Shown piece after piece: positions 1-6,322 of a DNA stretch of 15,551 nucleotides (the stretch's first letter is position 1; each line of letters begins with the position of its first letter). The notes below the pieces were generated by a model. The model saw only the letters and a list, made by a program, of their open reading frames with translations, was not told the origin of the DNA and searched no databases. This stretch comes from Pseudahrensia sp039815595 (lineage in GTDB: Bacteria; Pseudomonadota; Alphaproteobacteria; Rhizobiales; Rhizobiaceae). Where the stretch lies: the NCBI GenBank assembly GCA_039815595.1, contig JBCBYZ010000079.1:1-15551 (forward strand), given 5' to 3'. The translations under genes were made by a program, and so were the position numbers.

Positions 1-239
1 ACAAAACGGATCCGTTTCGGGCGGTGCATGGCGCAGGGTATCGTGCGGTCTACGACTTTGCCGATCTCAACAACTCGCGGTTTGTCCAATCCACCGGCCA
101 ATCCGGCCATGTGTTGTCGAAGCATTATTCGGATATGTCGGAGCTTTGGGTGAAGGGAGACTATGTGACCATTCCCACCGATCCTGCGCGCTATCGCGCC
201 AGCCAGAGCGGAACGTGGACGCTGCAACCCGCGCCATAA
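1..239 (+). CDS. Penicillin acylase family protein, C-terminal end only (partial)
   Basis: The reading frame is open from the left edge (first whole codon at base 3) to a TAA at 237-239, about 78 residues. It resembles the extreme C-terminus of penicillin amidase / acyl-homoserine-lactone acylase proteins: a 'VYDFADLNNSRF' strand, then 'STGQSGH' followed by S-x-H-Y and a hydrophobic 'LWVKGDY' segment, which is the usual closing signature. These enzymes are Ntn-hydrolases that cleave amide bonds in beta-lactams, acyl-homoserine lactones or similar amides after autoproteolysis in the periplasm. The catalytic Ser and the substrate pocket lie outside the window, so the substrate cannot be judged. 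The gene ends 6 bases before the convergent moeA stop. Family assignment is fairly sure; specificity is unknown. Confidence 0.8.
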   Translation, partial: KTDPFRAVHGAGYRAVYDFADLNNSRFVQSTGQSGHVLSKHYSDMSELWVKGDYVTIPTDPARYRASQSGTWTLQPAP

Positions 240-245
240 CCAACT

Positions 246-890
246 CTAAAGGTTGGAAGGGAAGCGAAGAAAACGCACCGGATCGCCCTTGCGTAGACTG
301 GTGACGTGCTCTTCGATTTCCACCAATCCGTCGCTCGTGCGCAGCGAGGAGATCAGGCCGGAGCCATCACGGTCGAATTTCTCGGCAACCAGCGTGCCGT
401 CAGGCTGCTCAACCAAGCGTGCGCGCAGGAATTCGCGGCGGTCCGGTTTTTTGGAACGGATGTCAAAGCCGCTCGTGACCGTGAAGCGTGGTTCTTGTCG
501 GAAAGCGCCTCCTGCCAGCTTTAACAGGGCAGGGCGTAAATAGAGCAAAAAGCAAACAAAAGCCGCGACCGGGTTTCCTGGCAAACCAAAGTAGAGACAG
601 TCTTGGCTGCTGGACTGCGCGGGCAGATTGGACACCTCTCGCCGGAGTTGGCCCATCATCATCGGTCGACCGGGCTTGATCGCTAATTGCCAAAGGTGTC
701 GTTTTCCCAAGGTTTCAAGGGCGGTGAGCATGTGGTCTTCCTCACCGCGCGACGCACCGCCGCTGGTGATGATCACGTCCGCCTTTTGTGACGCTTGTGA
801 TAGGGCAGTCCGGGTAGCGTGGAGCGTGTCGCCGATCACTTCTTGAGAGATAATCGTGACCGGTAGATCTGCCACGGCTGCTCTCAACAT
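246..890 (-). CDS. moeA: MoeA C-terminal fragment (MoCF domain and domain IV)
   Basis: This is the 3' part of the interrupted moeA. The frame is open from just after the amber codon (959), but the first in-frame ATG is at 888-890, which would drop a further 23 codons. It carries the MoCF_biosynth signature 'ITSGGASRGEEDHM', then 'AIKPGRPMMMG' and 'FGLPGNPVAAFVCF', and ends in the beta-rich domain IV. These motifs are intact and conventional. I see no convincing ribosome-binding site before 890, so it is likelier a remnant of one gene than an independent second gene. Its stop (246-248) faces the acylase stop across 6 bases. Confidence 0.65.
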   Translation of the reverse strand: MLRAAVADLPVTIISQEVIGDTLHATRTALSQASQKADVIITSGGASRGEEDHMLTALETLGKRHLWQLAIKPGRPMMMGQLRREVSNLPAQSSSQDCLYFGLPGNPVAAFVCFLLYLRPALLKLAGGAFRQEPRFTVTSGFDIRSKKPDRREFLRARLVEQPDGTLVAEKFDRDGSGLISSLRTSDGLVEIEEHVTSLRKGDPVRFLRFPSNL

Positions 891-959
891 CGGGCCGTTG
901 GTGTCGAAGACTTCGCCCGGCTGTATCTGGGTTTTTGCGTTCGCTTCCGGATTGCGTAG

Positions 960-962
960 CTA
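960..962 (-). other. moeA: Premature amber (TAG) codon inside moeA
   Basis: Plus-strand bases CTA at 960-962 read TAG in the moeA frame. The next codons continue the expected MoeA sequence in the same frame, so the lesion is one substitution and not an indel. Plus-strand C at 962 instead of A would restore Glu. Confidence 0.85.
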
Positions 963-1586
963 GTCCCCGTTTGAAAACAAAGCCACTTTAAGCGGTCGAA
1001 AGGCCGTCAGGTGGCCCGCACCCACGGAAGCCGCCGCCGCAATGTGGCTGGCTTTGAGCACCGTGCCCGCCTCCAGCACAGTTTCACCATGGGCCAAGTC
1101 CTCGCCCGCGAGGCGGCAATTGGCACCGGCTTTGAGGGCGGTCGGAAGTTGCACCGCTTCACCGATAATCGTGCAGTCTTCTTGCATCGCCACGGTTTCA
1201 GCGCCGCTTGGCATGACAGCGCCGGTGAAGATGCGCGCTGCGGTTCCCGGTTCCAAAGCCGGTGGTGCAAGCTGCCCCGCTGCGATGCGCTGGCTGATGG
1301 GCAGGGCGTTGGCGCTTAGGTCTTTATGGGCAAAGGCGTAGCCGTCCACGGCTGCATTGGTGTGCAAGGGCACCGCATGAGGCGCCACGATGTCTTGTGC
1401 TAGCACGCGCCCGGCGGCTTCGCTGAGGGCGACGGTGTTTGTCTCGGCGATCTGGGGTAAGCGTTCCGCCAGAAGCGCTATGGCCTCGTCGTGCCGCAAA
1501 CGGTCTTTGTCGTGCAAAAAGCAGTCATTGATCGAGTGACCTTGGGCCATAGAACTCTCTGTTGCTTTTTGGAGTTTTGGCGTCAT
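960..1586 (-). CDS. moeA: MoeA N-terminal fragment (domains I/II), truncated
   Basis: This is the translatable 5' part of the interrupted moeA: 208 codons from 1586, or 196 from the likelier start at 1550. It contains the MoeA N-terminal region. The substrate-site motif 'HTNAAVDGYAF' (Asp about residue 69 from the 1550 start) and 'GTAARIFTGAVMPSGAETV' match the linker/binding region of intact MoeA proteins. The fragment ends about 10 residues into the MoCF domain, just after its first strand 'LKVALFSNGD'. It therefore lacks the molybdopterin-binding MoCF domain and domain IV, and would not be expected to catalyse Mo insertion alone. Confidence 0.7.
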   Translation of the reverse strand: MTPKLQKATESSMAQGHSINDCFLHDKDRLRHDEAIALLAERLPQIAETNTVALSEAAGRVLAQDIVAPHAVPLHTNAAVDGYAFAHKDLSANALPISQRIAAGQLAPPALEPGTAARIFTGAVMPSGAETVAMQEDCTIIGEAVQLPTALKAGANCRLAGEDLAHGETVLEAGTVLKASHIAAAASVGAGHLTAFRPLKVALFSNGD

Positions 1587-2110
1587 CTGACTGTTTGAAG
1601 ACCGATCTTTTGGGCAATGTAGTCTGCAATGTCCGGCACGTCATCCAGCGCAAATTGCGGCAGAGGGCAATTGGCATCGCGCTGGTCTGTTGCCACAGCC
1701 ACTACGTTTTTGTTGGCTGTCCACACCGGATCGCGAGTTGCGCTTGCTGCTCTAATGCACTCGATTTTGGGCAGAGGGTGGGACTTGAAACCTTCCACCA
1801 ACACCAATTGGCAAGGCGCGAGCTTGGATATGATTTGTTCCAACGTTGGCGAAGCTCCGCCCGCCTTTTGTTGATGCATCAGCGCAAAGCGGGTGTTGGA
1901 CACCAGCGCCGTCTCGTAGGCTACTGCGGCCCGGTGGCGCGCAGAGTCAGTGCCTTCCCGATCGATCTCAAACCCGTCATGTGCGTGTTTGACGGTGCTC
2001 ACCGTGATGCCCCGGCGGATGAACTCTTCAACCAATTTGACAACCAGCGTGGTCTTTCCAGAGTCTTTCCAGCCCGTTACGCCAAACAAGTCATGCGGTG
2101 CATTATGCAT
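1583..2110 (-). CDS. mobB: Molybdopterin-guanine dinucleotide biosynthesis adaptor protein MobB
   Basis: 175 residues, the usual size for a single-domain MobB. A Walker A P-loop 'GWKDSGKT' at residues 13-20 is followed by the family block 'VKHAHDGFEIDREGTDS' (about 40-56) and a 'LVEGFKSHPLPKIE' segment (about 104-117) typical of MobB/MoeA-associated GTPases. MobB binds GTP and assists MobA in attaching GMP to Mo-molybdopterin; it is helpful but often not essential. The start ATG (2108-2110) shares one base with the mobA TAA, and the stop TGA overlaps the first moeA ATG as ATGA, indicating translational coupling within the operon. I see no anomaly. Confidence 0.93.
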   Translation of the reverse strand: MHNAPHDLFGVTGWKDSGKTTLVVKLVEEFIRRGITVSTVKHAHDGFEIDREGTDSARHRAAVAYETALVSNTRFALMHQQKAGGASPTLEQIISKLAPCQLVLVEGFKSHPLPKIECIRAASATRDPVWTANKNVVAVATDQRDANCPLPQFALDDVPDIADYIAQKIGLQTVR

Positions 2111-2748
2111 TACGTCTGGCCCTGTTTGCTGTTGGCTTCGGTTTCCACCAGCCTGGTCTGCGCAACGGTCAGGTCTTCCGGGGTGTTCACATTAAAAAAT
2201 GGATCGAGGGTGTCTTCAAACTCCACCATGCGGTTGTCATACCGTTCGCTGAACATAAGAATTTTGCGTTCGTTCTCAACGGTCAAGTAGGCTTCCAGCG
2301 CATTGGCCAGCCTGATCGGCCAGAGCGCGAAGACCGGATGCACCCAGCCTGCACTTTTGGCCATGACGATGTTTTCCGGCCCGGTGGCTTCTAAAGCCAA
2401 GCGCTCCACAAAGTCCGTTGGGAAAAAGGGCGTGTCCGTGGCAGCGGTAGCGATGTGGGTGACGTTGTCCAGTGACTGCGCCCAGCGCATCGCCGTCAGC
2501 ACTCCGGCCAACGGTCCGGGAAAGTCTTTGAGCGTGTCAGCGAGGATTGGGTATTCGAGCGCTTGGAAAGGCTCGGGATCGGCGTTGGTGTTGATGGCCA
2601 GATGTGCAACCTGCGGCGCGAGACGGGTGCAGGCACGGGCGATGGCTGGCGTGCCGCCAATGTCGATCCAGCTTTTGTCTTTGCCGCCCATGCGTCGAGA
2701 CTGGCCACCGGCCAACACCACTCCGGCGATGCTGTTTGCGGCGATCAT
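2110..2748 (-). CDS. mobA: Molybdenum cofactor guanylyltransferase MobA
   Basis: 212 residues, normal length for MobA. The nucleotidyltransferase signature 'LAGGQSRRMGGKDK' lies at residues 12-25, with the 'DFPGPLAGVL' segment around 75-84. The metal-binding acidic position sits in 'ATDTPFFP' (Asp105), matching the D-x-P-F/Y motif of the family. MobA transfers GMP from GTP to Mo-molybdopterin, giving the MGD cofactor of DMSO-reductase-family enzymes such as formate dehydrogenase and nitrate reductase. Its ATG overlaps the fdhD TGA (ATGA, 2745-2748). With fdhD next to it, a formate dehydrogenase is the likely client. Confidence 0.95.
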   Translation of the reverse strand: MIAANSIAGVVLAGGQSRRMGGKDKSWIDIGGTPAIARACTRLAPQVAHLAINTNADPEPFQALEYPILADTLKDFPGPLAGVLTAMRWAQSLDNVTHIATAATDTPFFPTDFVERLALEATGPENIVMAKSAGWVHPVFALWPIRLANALEAYLTVENERKILMFSERYDNRMVEFEDTLDPFFNVNTPEDLTVAQTRLVETEANSKQGQT

Positions 2749-3599
2749 TTGGATGTCTCGCCGTTAGAAGTGTCAAAATCCACTCGTTCATGGCCCGCCA
2801 AGAGCGTGAAACGTGCACCGCGCGCACGACCTATCAGTGTCAGTCCGGCCTTGCGGGCCAGTTCGACACCCCACGCCGTAAAGCCGGAACGGGAGACCAG
2901 TATGGGGATGCCCATCATCACGCATTTGATGACCATTTCGCTGGTCAATCGGCCGGTCGTGTAAAAGATCTTGTTTGTAGGGTCAGCACCTTCGCGGGCC
3001 ATCCAGCCGGCAATTTTATCGACTGCGTTGTGGCGTCCCACATCTTCCATGTAGACCAGAGGTTGGTCCCCCTCGCACAGCACGCAGCCATGGATCGCAC
3101 CGGCCTCCAGATAAAGGCTGGGTGTGGTGTTGATCCGGCGGGTAAGTGTTTGAAGCCAAGAGGTCTTGAGGCGGGCTTGGCTGTTCAATTCGATCTCGTC
3201 AAACGCCTCTATGACATCGCCAAAAACCGTGCCCTGCGCGCAGCCGGACGTGCGAACTTTCTTGCGCATCTTGTCTTCGAAATTTGTAGTTTTGGGCGTT
3301 CGGACAATCACAACGCCGAGTTCATCGTCATATTCTATCGCGTCGATTGGGTCGGATGGGTTCACCATATTCTGGTTGATCAGATAGCCGAGCGCCAGCA
3401 GGTCTGGGTGATCGCCAATGGTCATCATGGTCACGATTTCCTGGCTGTTCAGAAAAAGCGTGAGTGGCCGTTCTGTCACGACATTGACCGTAACCGGATT
3501 GCCGTTCTCGTCCACACCCTCCACCTGTTGCGCAAGACGCGTGTCTGTCACGTCCGGCGCAAGAAGGTAGGGCGGTCCCGAGAGGTCGTCTGTTTTCAT
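2745..3599 (-). CDS. fdhD: Formate dehydrogenase accessory sulfurtransferase FdhD
   Basis: 284 residues, matching FdhD length. FdhD passes sulfur from a cysteine desulfurase to the MGD cofactor of formate dehydrogenase, a step required for activity. Family landmarks are 'TERPLTLFLNSQEIVTMM' (about 42-59), 'LGYLINQ' (70-76), 'RTSGCAQGTVFGD' (116-128), 'EDVGRHNAVDKIAGW' (185-199) and 'TTGRLTSEMV' (214-223). Cys120 aligns with the persulfide-carrying cysteine, but the second Cys of the E. coli CxxC is replaced (C-A-Q-G). A separate C-V-L-C pair is present at 172-175. The ATG overlaps the upstream exporter stop (ATGA, 3596-3599), and the stop overlaps mobA. Function is confidently assigned; the cysteine arrangement is the one notable point. 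Confidence 0.94.
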   Translation of the reverse strand: MKTDDLSGPPYLLAPDVTDTRLAQQVEGVDENGNPVTVNVVTERPLTLFLNSQEIVTMMTIGDHPDLLALGYLINQNMVNPSDPIDAIEYDDELGVVIVRTPKTTNFEDKMRKKVRTSGCAQGTVFGDVIEAFDEIELNSQARLKTSWLQTLTRRINTTPSLYLEAGAIHGCVLCEGDQPLVYMEDVGRHNAVDKIAGWMAREGADPTNKIFYTTGRLTSEMVIKCVMMGIPILVSRSGFTAWGVELARKAGLTLIGRARGARFTLLAGHERVDFDTSNGETSK

Positions 3600-4855
3600 G
3601 TTGCCTCTGCCGGAGTGCGCTTTGCCCTTTGATACATGATGGCGGCAATCACCGCGCCGCCAATCGATGAGGCAAACATGATGATGTAAAGTGGCATCCC
3701 TTGGTTTTCCGCGCTGATCAACATGCCGGATAAAATGGCCAATGCCGCACCACCGCCGATCTGCATGAAGCCCGCCAATCCAGAGGCAGAGCCCGCAAGT
3801 TCGGGCCGCACGCTGACAGCGCCCGCATTTGCGTTGGGCAGCGTCATGCCGTTGCCCATGCCCACCAGCAACATCGGGCCGAACAAGTGCATGGCATGGG
3901 GTTCAAACAGGCTCATCAACCCTAATGACAGTGCGACGCCCGCTGCGGCCACCAGGCCGCCGTAAAGCATCATCGGTTCTATGCCGATCGACTGTGAATA
4001 TCGACCGGAGAGGTAGTTGCCGAACATGTAGCCTAGTGCGACGAAGCCGAAAAACGCTCCCAGTGCTGCTGGCGACAAGCCAAGCACGATCTCACCGACG
4101 AAGGGTGCACCGCCCAAAAACGCGAAATATGCACCGGATGCCAAGGTTGCGCAGCCGAGATAGCCCCAGATCAGAGGTTCTTTCAGCAGGGAGCCGTAGT
4201 CACGCATCTGCTCACCGATGGGATTGCGGACGGGCGTATGAGTTTCCCCCACATCGAACCAGATCAGAATGATCATCAACACACCGATGATAAACAGCAT
4301 TGCGAACGGACCGCGCCAGCCATAGATCTCGCCGATGAAACCGCCCACGACTGGCCCCAGCATGGGGATCACCGCCATGGCCATGGTGACATATCCGATC
4401 ATGCTGGCCGCTTTTTCGCGATCAAACAGATCGCGAATGATGGCGCGGCTGAGGGCTAGGTTGGCTGCGCTGGTCGCTTGAAAAATCCGCCCCACGATCA
4501 GCATTTCGATGCTGGTTGCGAACATGCACACGAGTGTCGCCACCAGAAATATTGCAGAACATGTGAGAACAACCGGACGGCGACCAAACCGATCAGAAGC
4601 GGGGCCGATAATAAGCTGCGCGAGTGCGGAGGTCGCCAAAAAAACGGTCAACACATATTGTGCCATGGCAGGCGTCGTATTGAGCTCCCGTGCGATGGCG
4701 GGGAGCATGGGCAAGAAGACGTTCATCGCCAGCACAGACGATCCGGCCATCAACACAAGTGTCGACATGGCAGGAGGCGTGCGTTGGACCTTTCCGGTGG
4801 AAGGGCCGGATGGGGCATTTGCGCCCGGTTGTTGTGCGTCTGATCGGGTTGTCAT
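3596..4855 (-). CDS. Bcr/CflA-type multidrug efflux MFS transporter
   Basis: 419 residues with about 12 predicted membrane segments, after a polar, Pro/Ser-rich N-terminus of about 28 residues. First-helix 'MNVFLPMLPAIA' (44-55), loop motif A 'GPASDRFGRRPV' (84-95) and the antiporter motif C region 'GPVVGGFIGEIYGWR' (167-181) place it in the Bcr/CflA (DHA1) branch of the major facilitator superfamily, proton-driven inner-membrane drug exporters. It is the first gene of a five-gene unit, and its TGA overlaps the fdhD ATG by four bases, so it is co-translated with Mo-cofactor maturation genes. Whether it exports a drug, or something linked to molybdenum or formate metabolism, cannot be told from the sequence. 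An alternative start within the polar N-terminus (Met30) is possible. Confidence 0.88.
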   Translation of the reverse strand: MTTRSDAQQPGANAPSGPSTGKVQRTPPAMSTLVLMAGSSVLAMNVFLPMLPAIARELNTTPAMAQYVLTVFLATSALAQLIIGPASDRFGRRPVVLTCSAIFLVATLVCMFATSIEMLIVGRIFQATSAANLALSRAIIRDLFDREKAASMIGYVTMAMAVIPMLGPVVGGFIGEIYGWRGPFAMLFIIGVLMIILIWFDVGETHTPVRNPIGEQMRDYGSLLKEPLIWGYLGCATLASGAYFAFLGGAPFVGEIVLGLSPAALGAFFGFVALGYMFGNYLSGRYSQSIGIEPMMLYGGLVAAAGVALSLGLMSLFEPHAMHLFGPMLLVGMGNGMTLPNANAGAVSVRPELAGSASGLAGFMQIGGGAALAILSGMLISAENQGMPLYIIMFASSIGGAVIAAIMYQRAKRTPAEAT

Positions 4856-4869
4856 TAAGAAGCCAGTTG

Positions 4870-4885
4870 GAGCGCTTCGGCGCTC
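4870..4885. other. Perfect 6-bp hairpin in the leader of the exporter-moeA operon
   Basis: GAGCGC-TTCG-GCGCTC forms a perfect stem with a four-base loop, ending 15 bases upstream of the exporter start codon. On the transcribed (-) strand the loop reads CGAA. There is no U-run, so it is not an intrinsic terminator; it could affect initiation or mRNA stability. Confidence 0.45.
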
Positions 4886-4942
4886 GCGGTTGAAGGCCCC
4901 TGTCTAATTCAGCTTGGTTTGAAATGCCAATAGGTCTGCATT

Positions 4943-4997
4943 CCGCAGAGCAAAGTTACTTCTATCGATGGCACTTACTGTAACGTTTGTTCTGCGG
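4943..4997. repeat. Long intergenic inverted repeat upstream of the exporter/Mo-cofactor operon
   Basis: The left arm CCGCAGAGCAAAGTTAC (4943-4959) is mirrored by the right arm GTAACGTTTGTTCTGCGG (4980-4997). It has one unpaired base and one G-T pair, around a 20-base centre. It lies 88 bases upstream of the exporter start and downstream of the small gene at 5083-5238. No strong T-run follows in the direction of the flanking genes, so it is not a typical terminator. The G-T pair makes the fold better in a plus-strand transcript. An operator pair or a stable RNA hairpin are the alternatives. Confidence 0.6.
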
Positions 4998-5082
4998 GTC
5001 AGATTTTGTAAGCCTTGCCAGTTGGTTCACCGACGCCGCTGAAGGATGCATCGTCGGTGAAAACAGTTTTGGGTGAAGGCGC

Positions 5083-5238
5083 TTAGCCTTCGCTCAGGTG
5101 TTTGCCGTTGGTAAAGCGAGAGCTCATTTGTTGCCAAAGGTCGTAGAATGCCCGTGAGCGCTCGATATGAGCGCGGCGCATCCCGCCATCGATCAAGGCA
5201 TTGTAATTGCGAAAAGAATTCTTTGGGGCGTTCTTCAT
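5083..5238 (-). CDS. Small hypothetical protein (51 aa)
   Basis: A 51-codon frame starting MKNAPKNSF, with a GGA-containing ribosome-binding sequence 7 bases before the ATG (5236-5238); a longer start at 5289 lacks a better site. The product is basic and probably helical, with 'GGMRRAHIERSRAFYDLWQQM' in the middle and no signal peptide, membrane segment or cysteine. The R-x-x-x-x-x-R-S-x-A-F pattern resembles short uncharacterised proteins I associate with alphaproteobacteria, but I cannot name a family. It diverges from the LysR-type gene 136 bases away, the usual arrangement for a regulator and its target. A 6-bp stem (5075-5080 with 5086-5091) overlaps its stop codon. Confidence 0.5.
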   Translation of the reverse strand: MKNAPKNSFRNYNALIDGGMRRAHIERSRAFYDLWQQMSSRFTNGKHLSEG

Positions 5239-5374
5239 GATGTTTCCAGTTCTGTTCGTCGACTGCATGATTGCTTGCCGTTGGTCCAAAGCTATGGATT
5301 GAAGCGGGAGTTGACAAACGCGGAATTCACACGCTTCAGTGCAAAAAATTTGATGTGAAATCCAGAGGTCGGCC

Positions 5375-6322
5375 TTGGCTTACAGATTGCCACCGCTTAA
5401 TTCATTGCGTGCGTTTGAGGCGGCTGCCCGTTTGGGCAGTTTTCAAAAAGCGGCGGAAGACCTGTTTGTTACCCCATCCGCGCTGAGCTACCAGATTCGT
5501 CAGTTGGAAGAGCATTTGGGCGTGGTGTTGTTCCATCGCCAGAACCGAAAGGTCACTTTATCCGAAGATGGAGAGCGGCTTTATCCCGGTGTGCATGATG
5601 GATTTGAGCGCTTTCAAGGCGCCGTCGGGTCGCTTGCCCGGGCACGACAAAATAATGTGCTTGTGGTTTCCAGTGGACCGGCCTTTGCCGCCAAGTGGCT
5701 TGCGCCACGCATGTACCGGTTTGTGGACAGCTACCCTCATTTGGAGATGCGCATCGCTGCTAGTCTTAAGCTGGTGGATTTTAACACAGATGAAGTGGAT
5801 GTTGGACTGCGGTTTGGCGGTGGTGTTTATCCCGATTTGCACGTGGAACAATTGTTTGAAGAGGCGGTTCTGCCACTGGCCAGTCCCGACTATGTGGAGC
5901 GCCACAAAACAGAGATTGAAGCCGGTAACTACGGTGCACTGACGCTGATGCACGATGACTCATCGCGCTTTTTGGCCGGTGCTCTGAATTGGGGCAGTTG
6001 GTTGCGGGCCATGGGGGACGAAACCACTGATGCCTCGCGCGGTCCACGGTTTAACCATGCCGATCACGGGTTGGACGCTGCCATAGACGGGGCAGGCATC
6101 GTGTTTGGCCGTCTGACTCTGGCCATGCGAGATATCCGTTCCGGGCGTCTTGCAGCGCCATTTGACAGTTATATGAAAACCAAAAGCGGGTTTTATTTCG
6201 TCGCTCCGAAGCCATCCATGGAGTTGGAGCGGGTGCAGATATTCCGCAAATGGCTGTTGGCTCAGGCTGCAGAAGAGGCTGTGGAGATCGAGGCTTTCTT
6301 GGCCACCATGCGCTCCCTGTAG
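5375..6322 (+). CDS. LysR-family transcriptional regulator, GcvA-like
   Basis: 315 residues. The N-terminal 'LPPLNSLRAFEAAARLGSFQ' and helix-turn-helix 'AAEDLFVTPSALSYQIRQLE' (about 26-45) are typical of the GcvA/TrpI group of LysR regulators. The C-terminal part (about 93-300) is a periplasmic-binding-protein-like effector domain with the group's 'DVGLRFGGG' segment (about 147-155). The start is a TTG (5375-5377), chosen because AGAGG lies 7 bases upstream and the N-terminus then matches family members. It is divergent from the small gene at 5083-5238 and convergent with the EamA permease, whose last 61 bases it overlaps. The target is unknown; adjacent genes are the first candidates. Confidence 0.92.
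   Translation: MAYRLPPLNSLRAFEAAARLGSFQKAAEDLFVTPSALSYQIRQLEEHLGVVLFHRQNRKVTLSEDGERLYPGVHDGFERFQGAVGSLARARQNNVLVVSSGPAFAAKWLAPRMYRFVDSYPHLEMRIAASLKLVDFNTDEVDVGLRFGGGVYPDLHVEQLFEEAVLPLASPDYVERHKTEIEAGNYGALTLMHDDSSRFLAGALNWGSWLRAMGDETTDASRGPRFNHADHGLDAAIDGAGIVFGRLTLAMRDIRSGRLAAPFDSYMKTKSGFYFVAPKPSMELERVQIFRKWLLAQAAEEAVEIEAFLATMRSL

Larger units (their letters stand above)
246..1586 (-). pseudogene. moeA: Molybdopterin molybdenumtransferase MoeA, interrupted by an in-frame amber codon
   Basis: MoeA inserts molybdate into adenylylated molybdopterin to form active Mo-cofactor in the cytoplasm. Read through, the frame gives about 446 codons, near the family's usual length, but a TAG lies at 960-962. 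The residues around it read 'VALFSNGD-stop-LRNPEA', where the family has GD-E-L. One G-to-T change on this strand (base 962) turns GAG into TAG. Upstream and downstream parts are in the same frame, and both keep good family motifs, so no other damage is visible. The first ATG (1584-1586) overlaps the mobB stop as ATGA. A second ATG at 1548-1550 has a better ribosome-binding sequence (GAGAG) and gives the more usual N-terminus, MAQGHS. It is the last gene of the exporter-fdhD-mobA-mobB-moeA operon. It is probably non-functional as read unless the stop is suppressed or is a sequence error. Confidence 0.85.

Noticed and set aside
240..256. Bidirectional terminator between the acylase and moeA stops
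   Set aside because: The CCAAC/GTTGG stem is only 5 bp with no T-run; too weak to call.
246..1586. A naturally split two-subunit MoeA
   Set aside because: The break removes the first strand of the MoCF domain, the second half has no ribosome-binding site near its first ATG, and one base restores the full frame; a nonsense change or sequencing error is simpler.
1562..2290. Long + strand open frame (242 codons) opposite mobB/mobA
   Set aside because: It lies antisense to two well-supported overlapping genes with clear motifs; the translation shows no recognisable domain.
2604..3632. Long + strand open frame (342 codons) opposite fdhD
   Set aside because: It covers fdhD, whose family motifs are strong; the frame reflects complement-strand codon bias and has no domain signature.
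5071..5095. Terminator at the end of the 51-codon gene
   Set aside because: A 6-bp perfect stem overlaps the stop codon, but no T-run follows on the - strand, and its extension needs mismatches on that strand.
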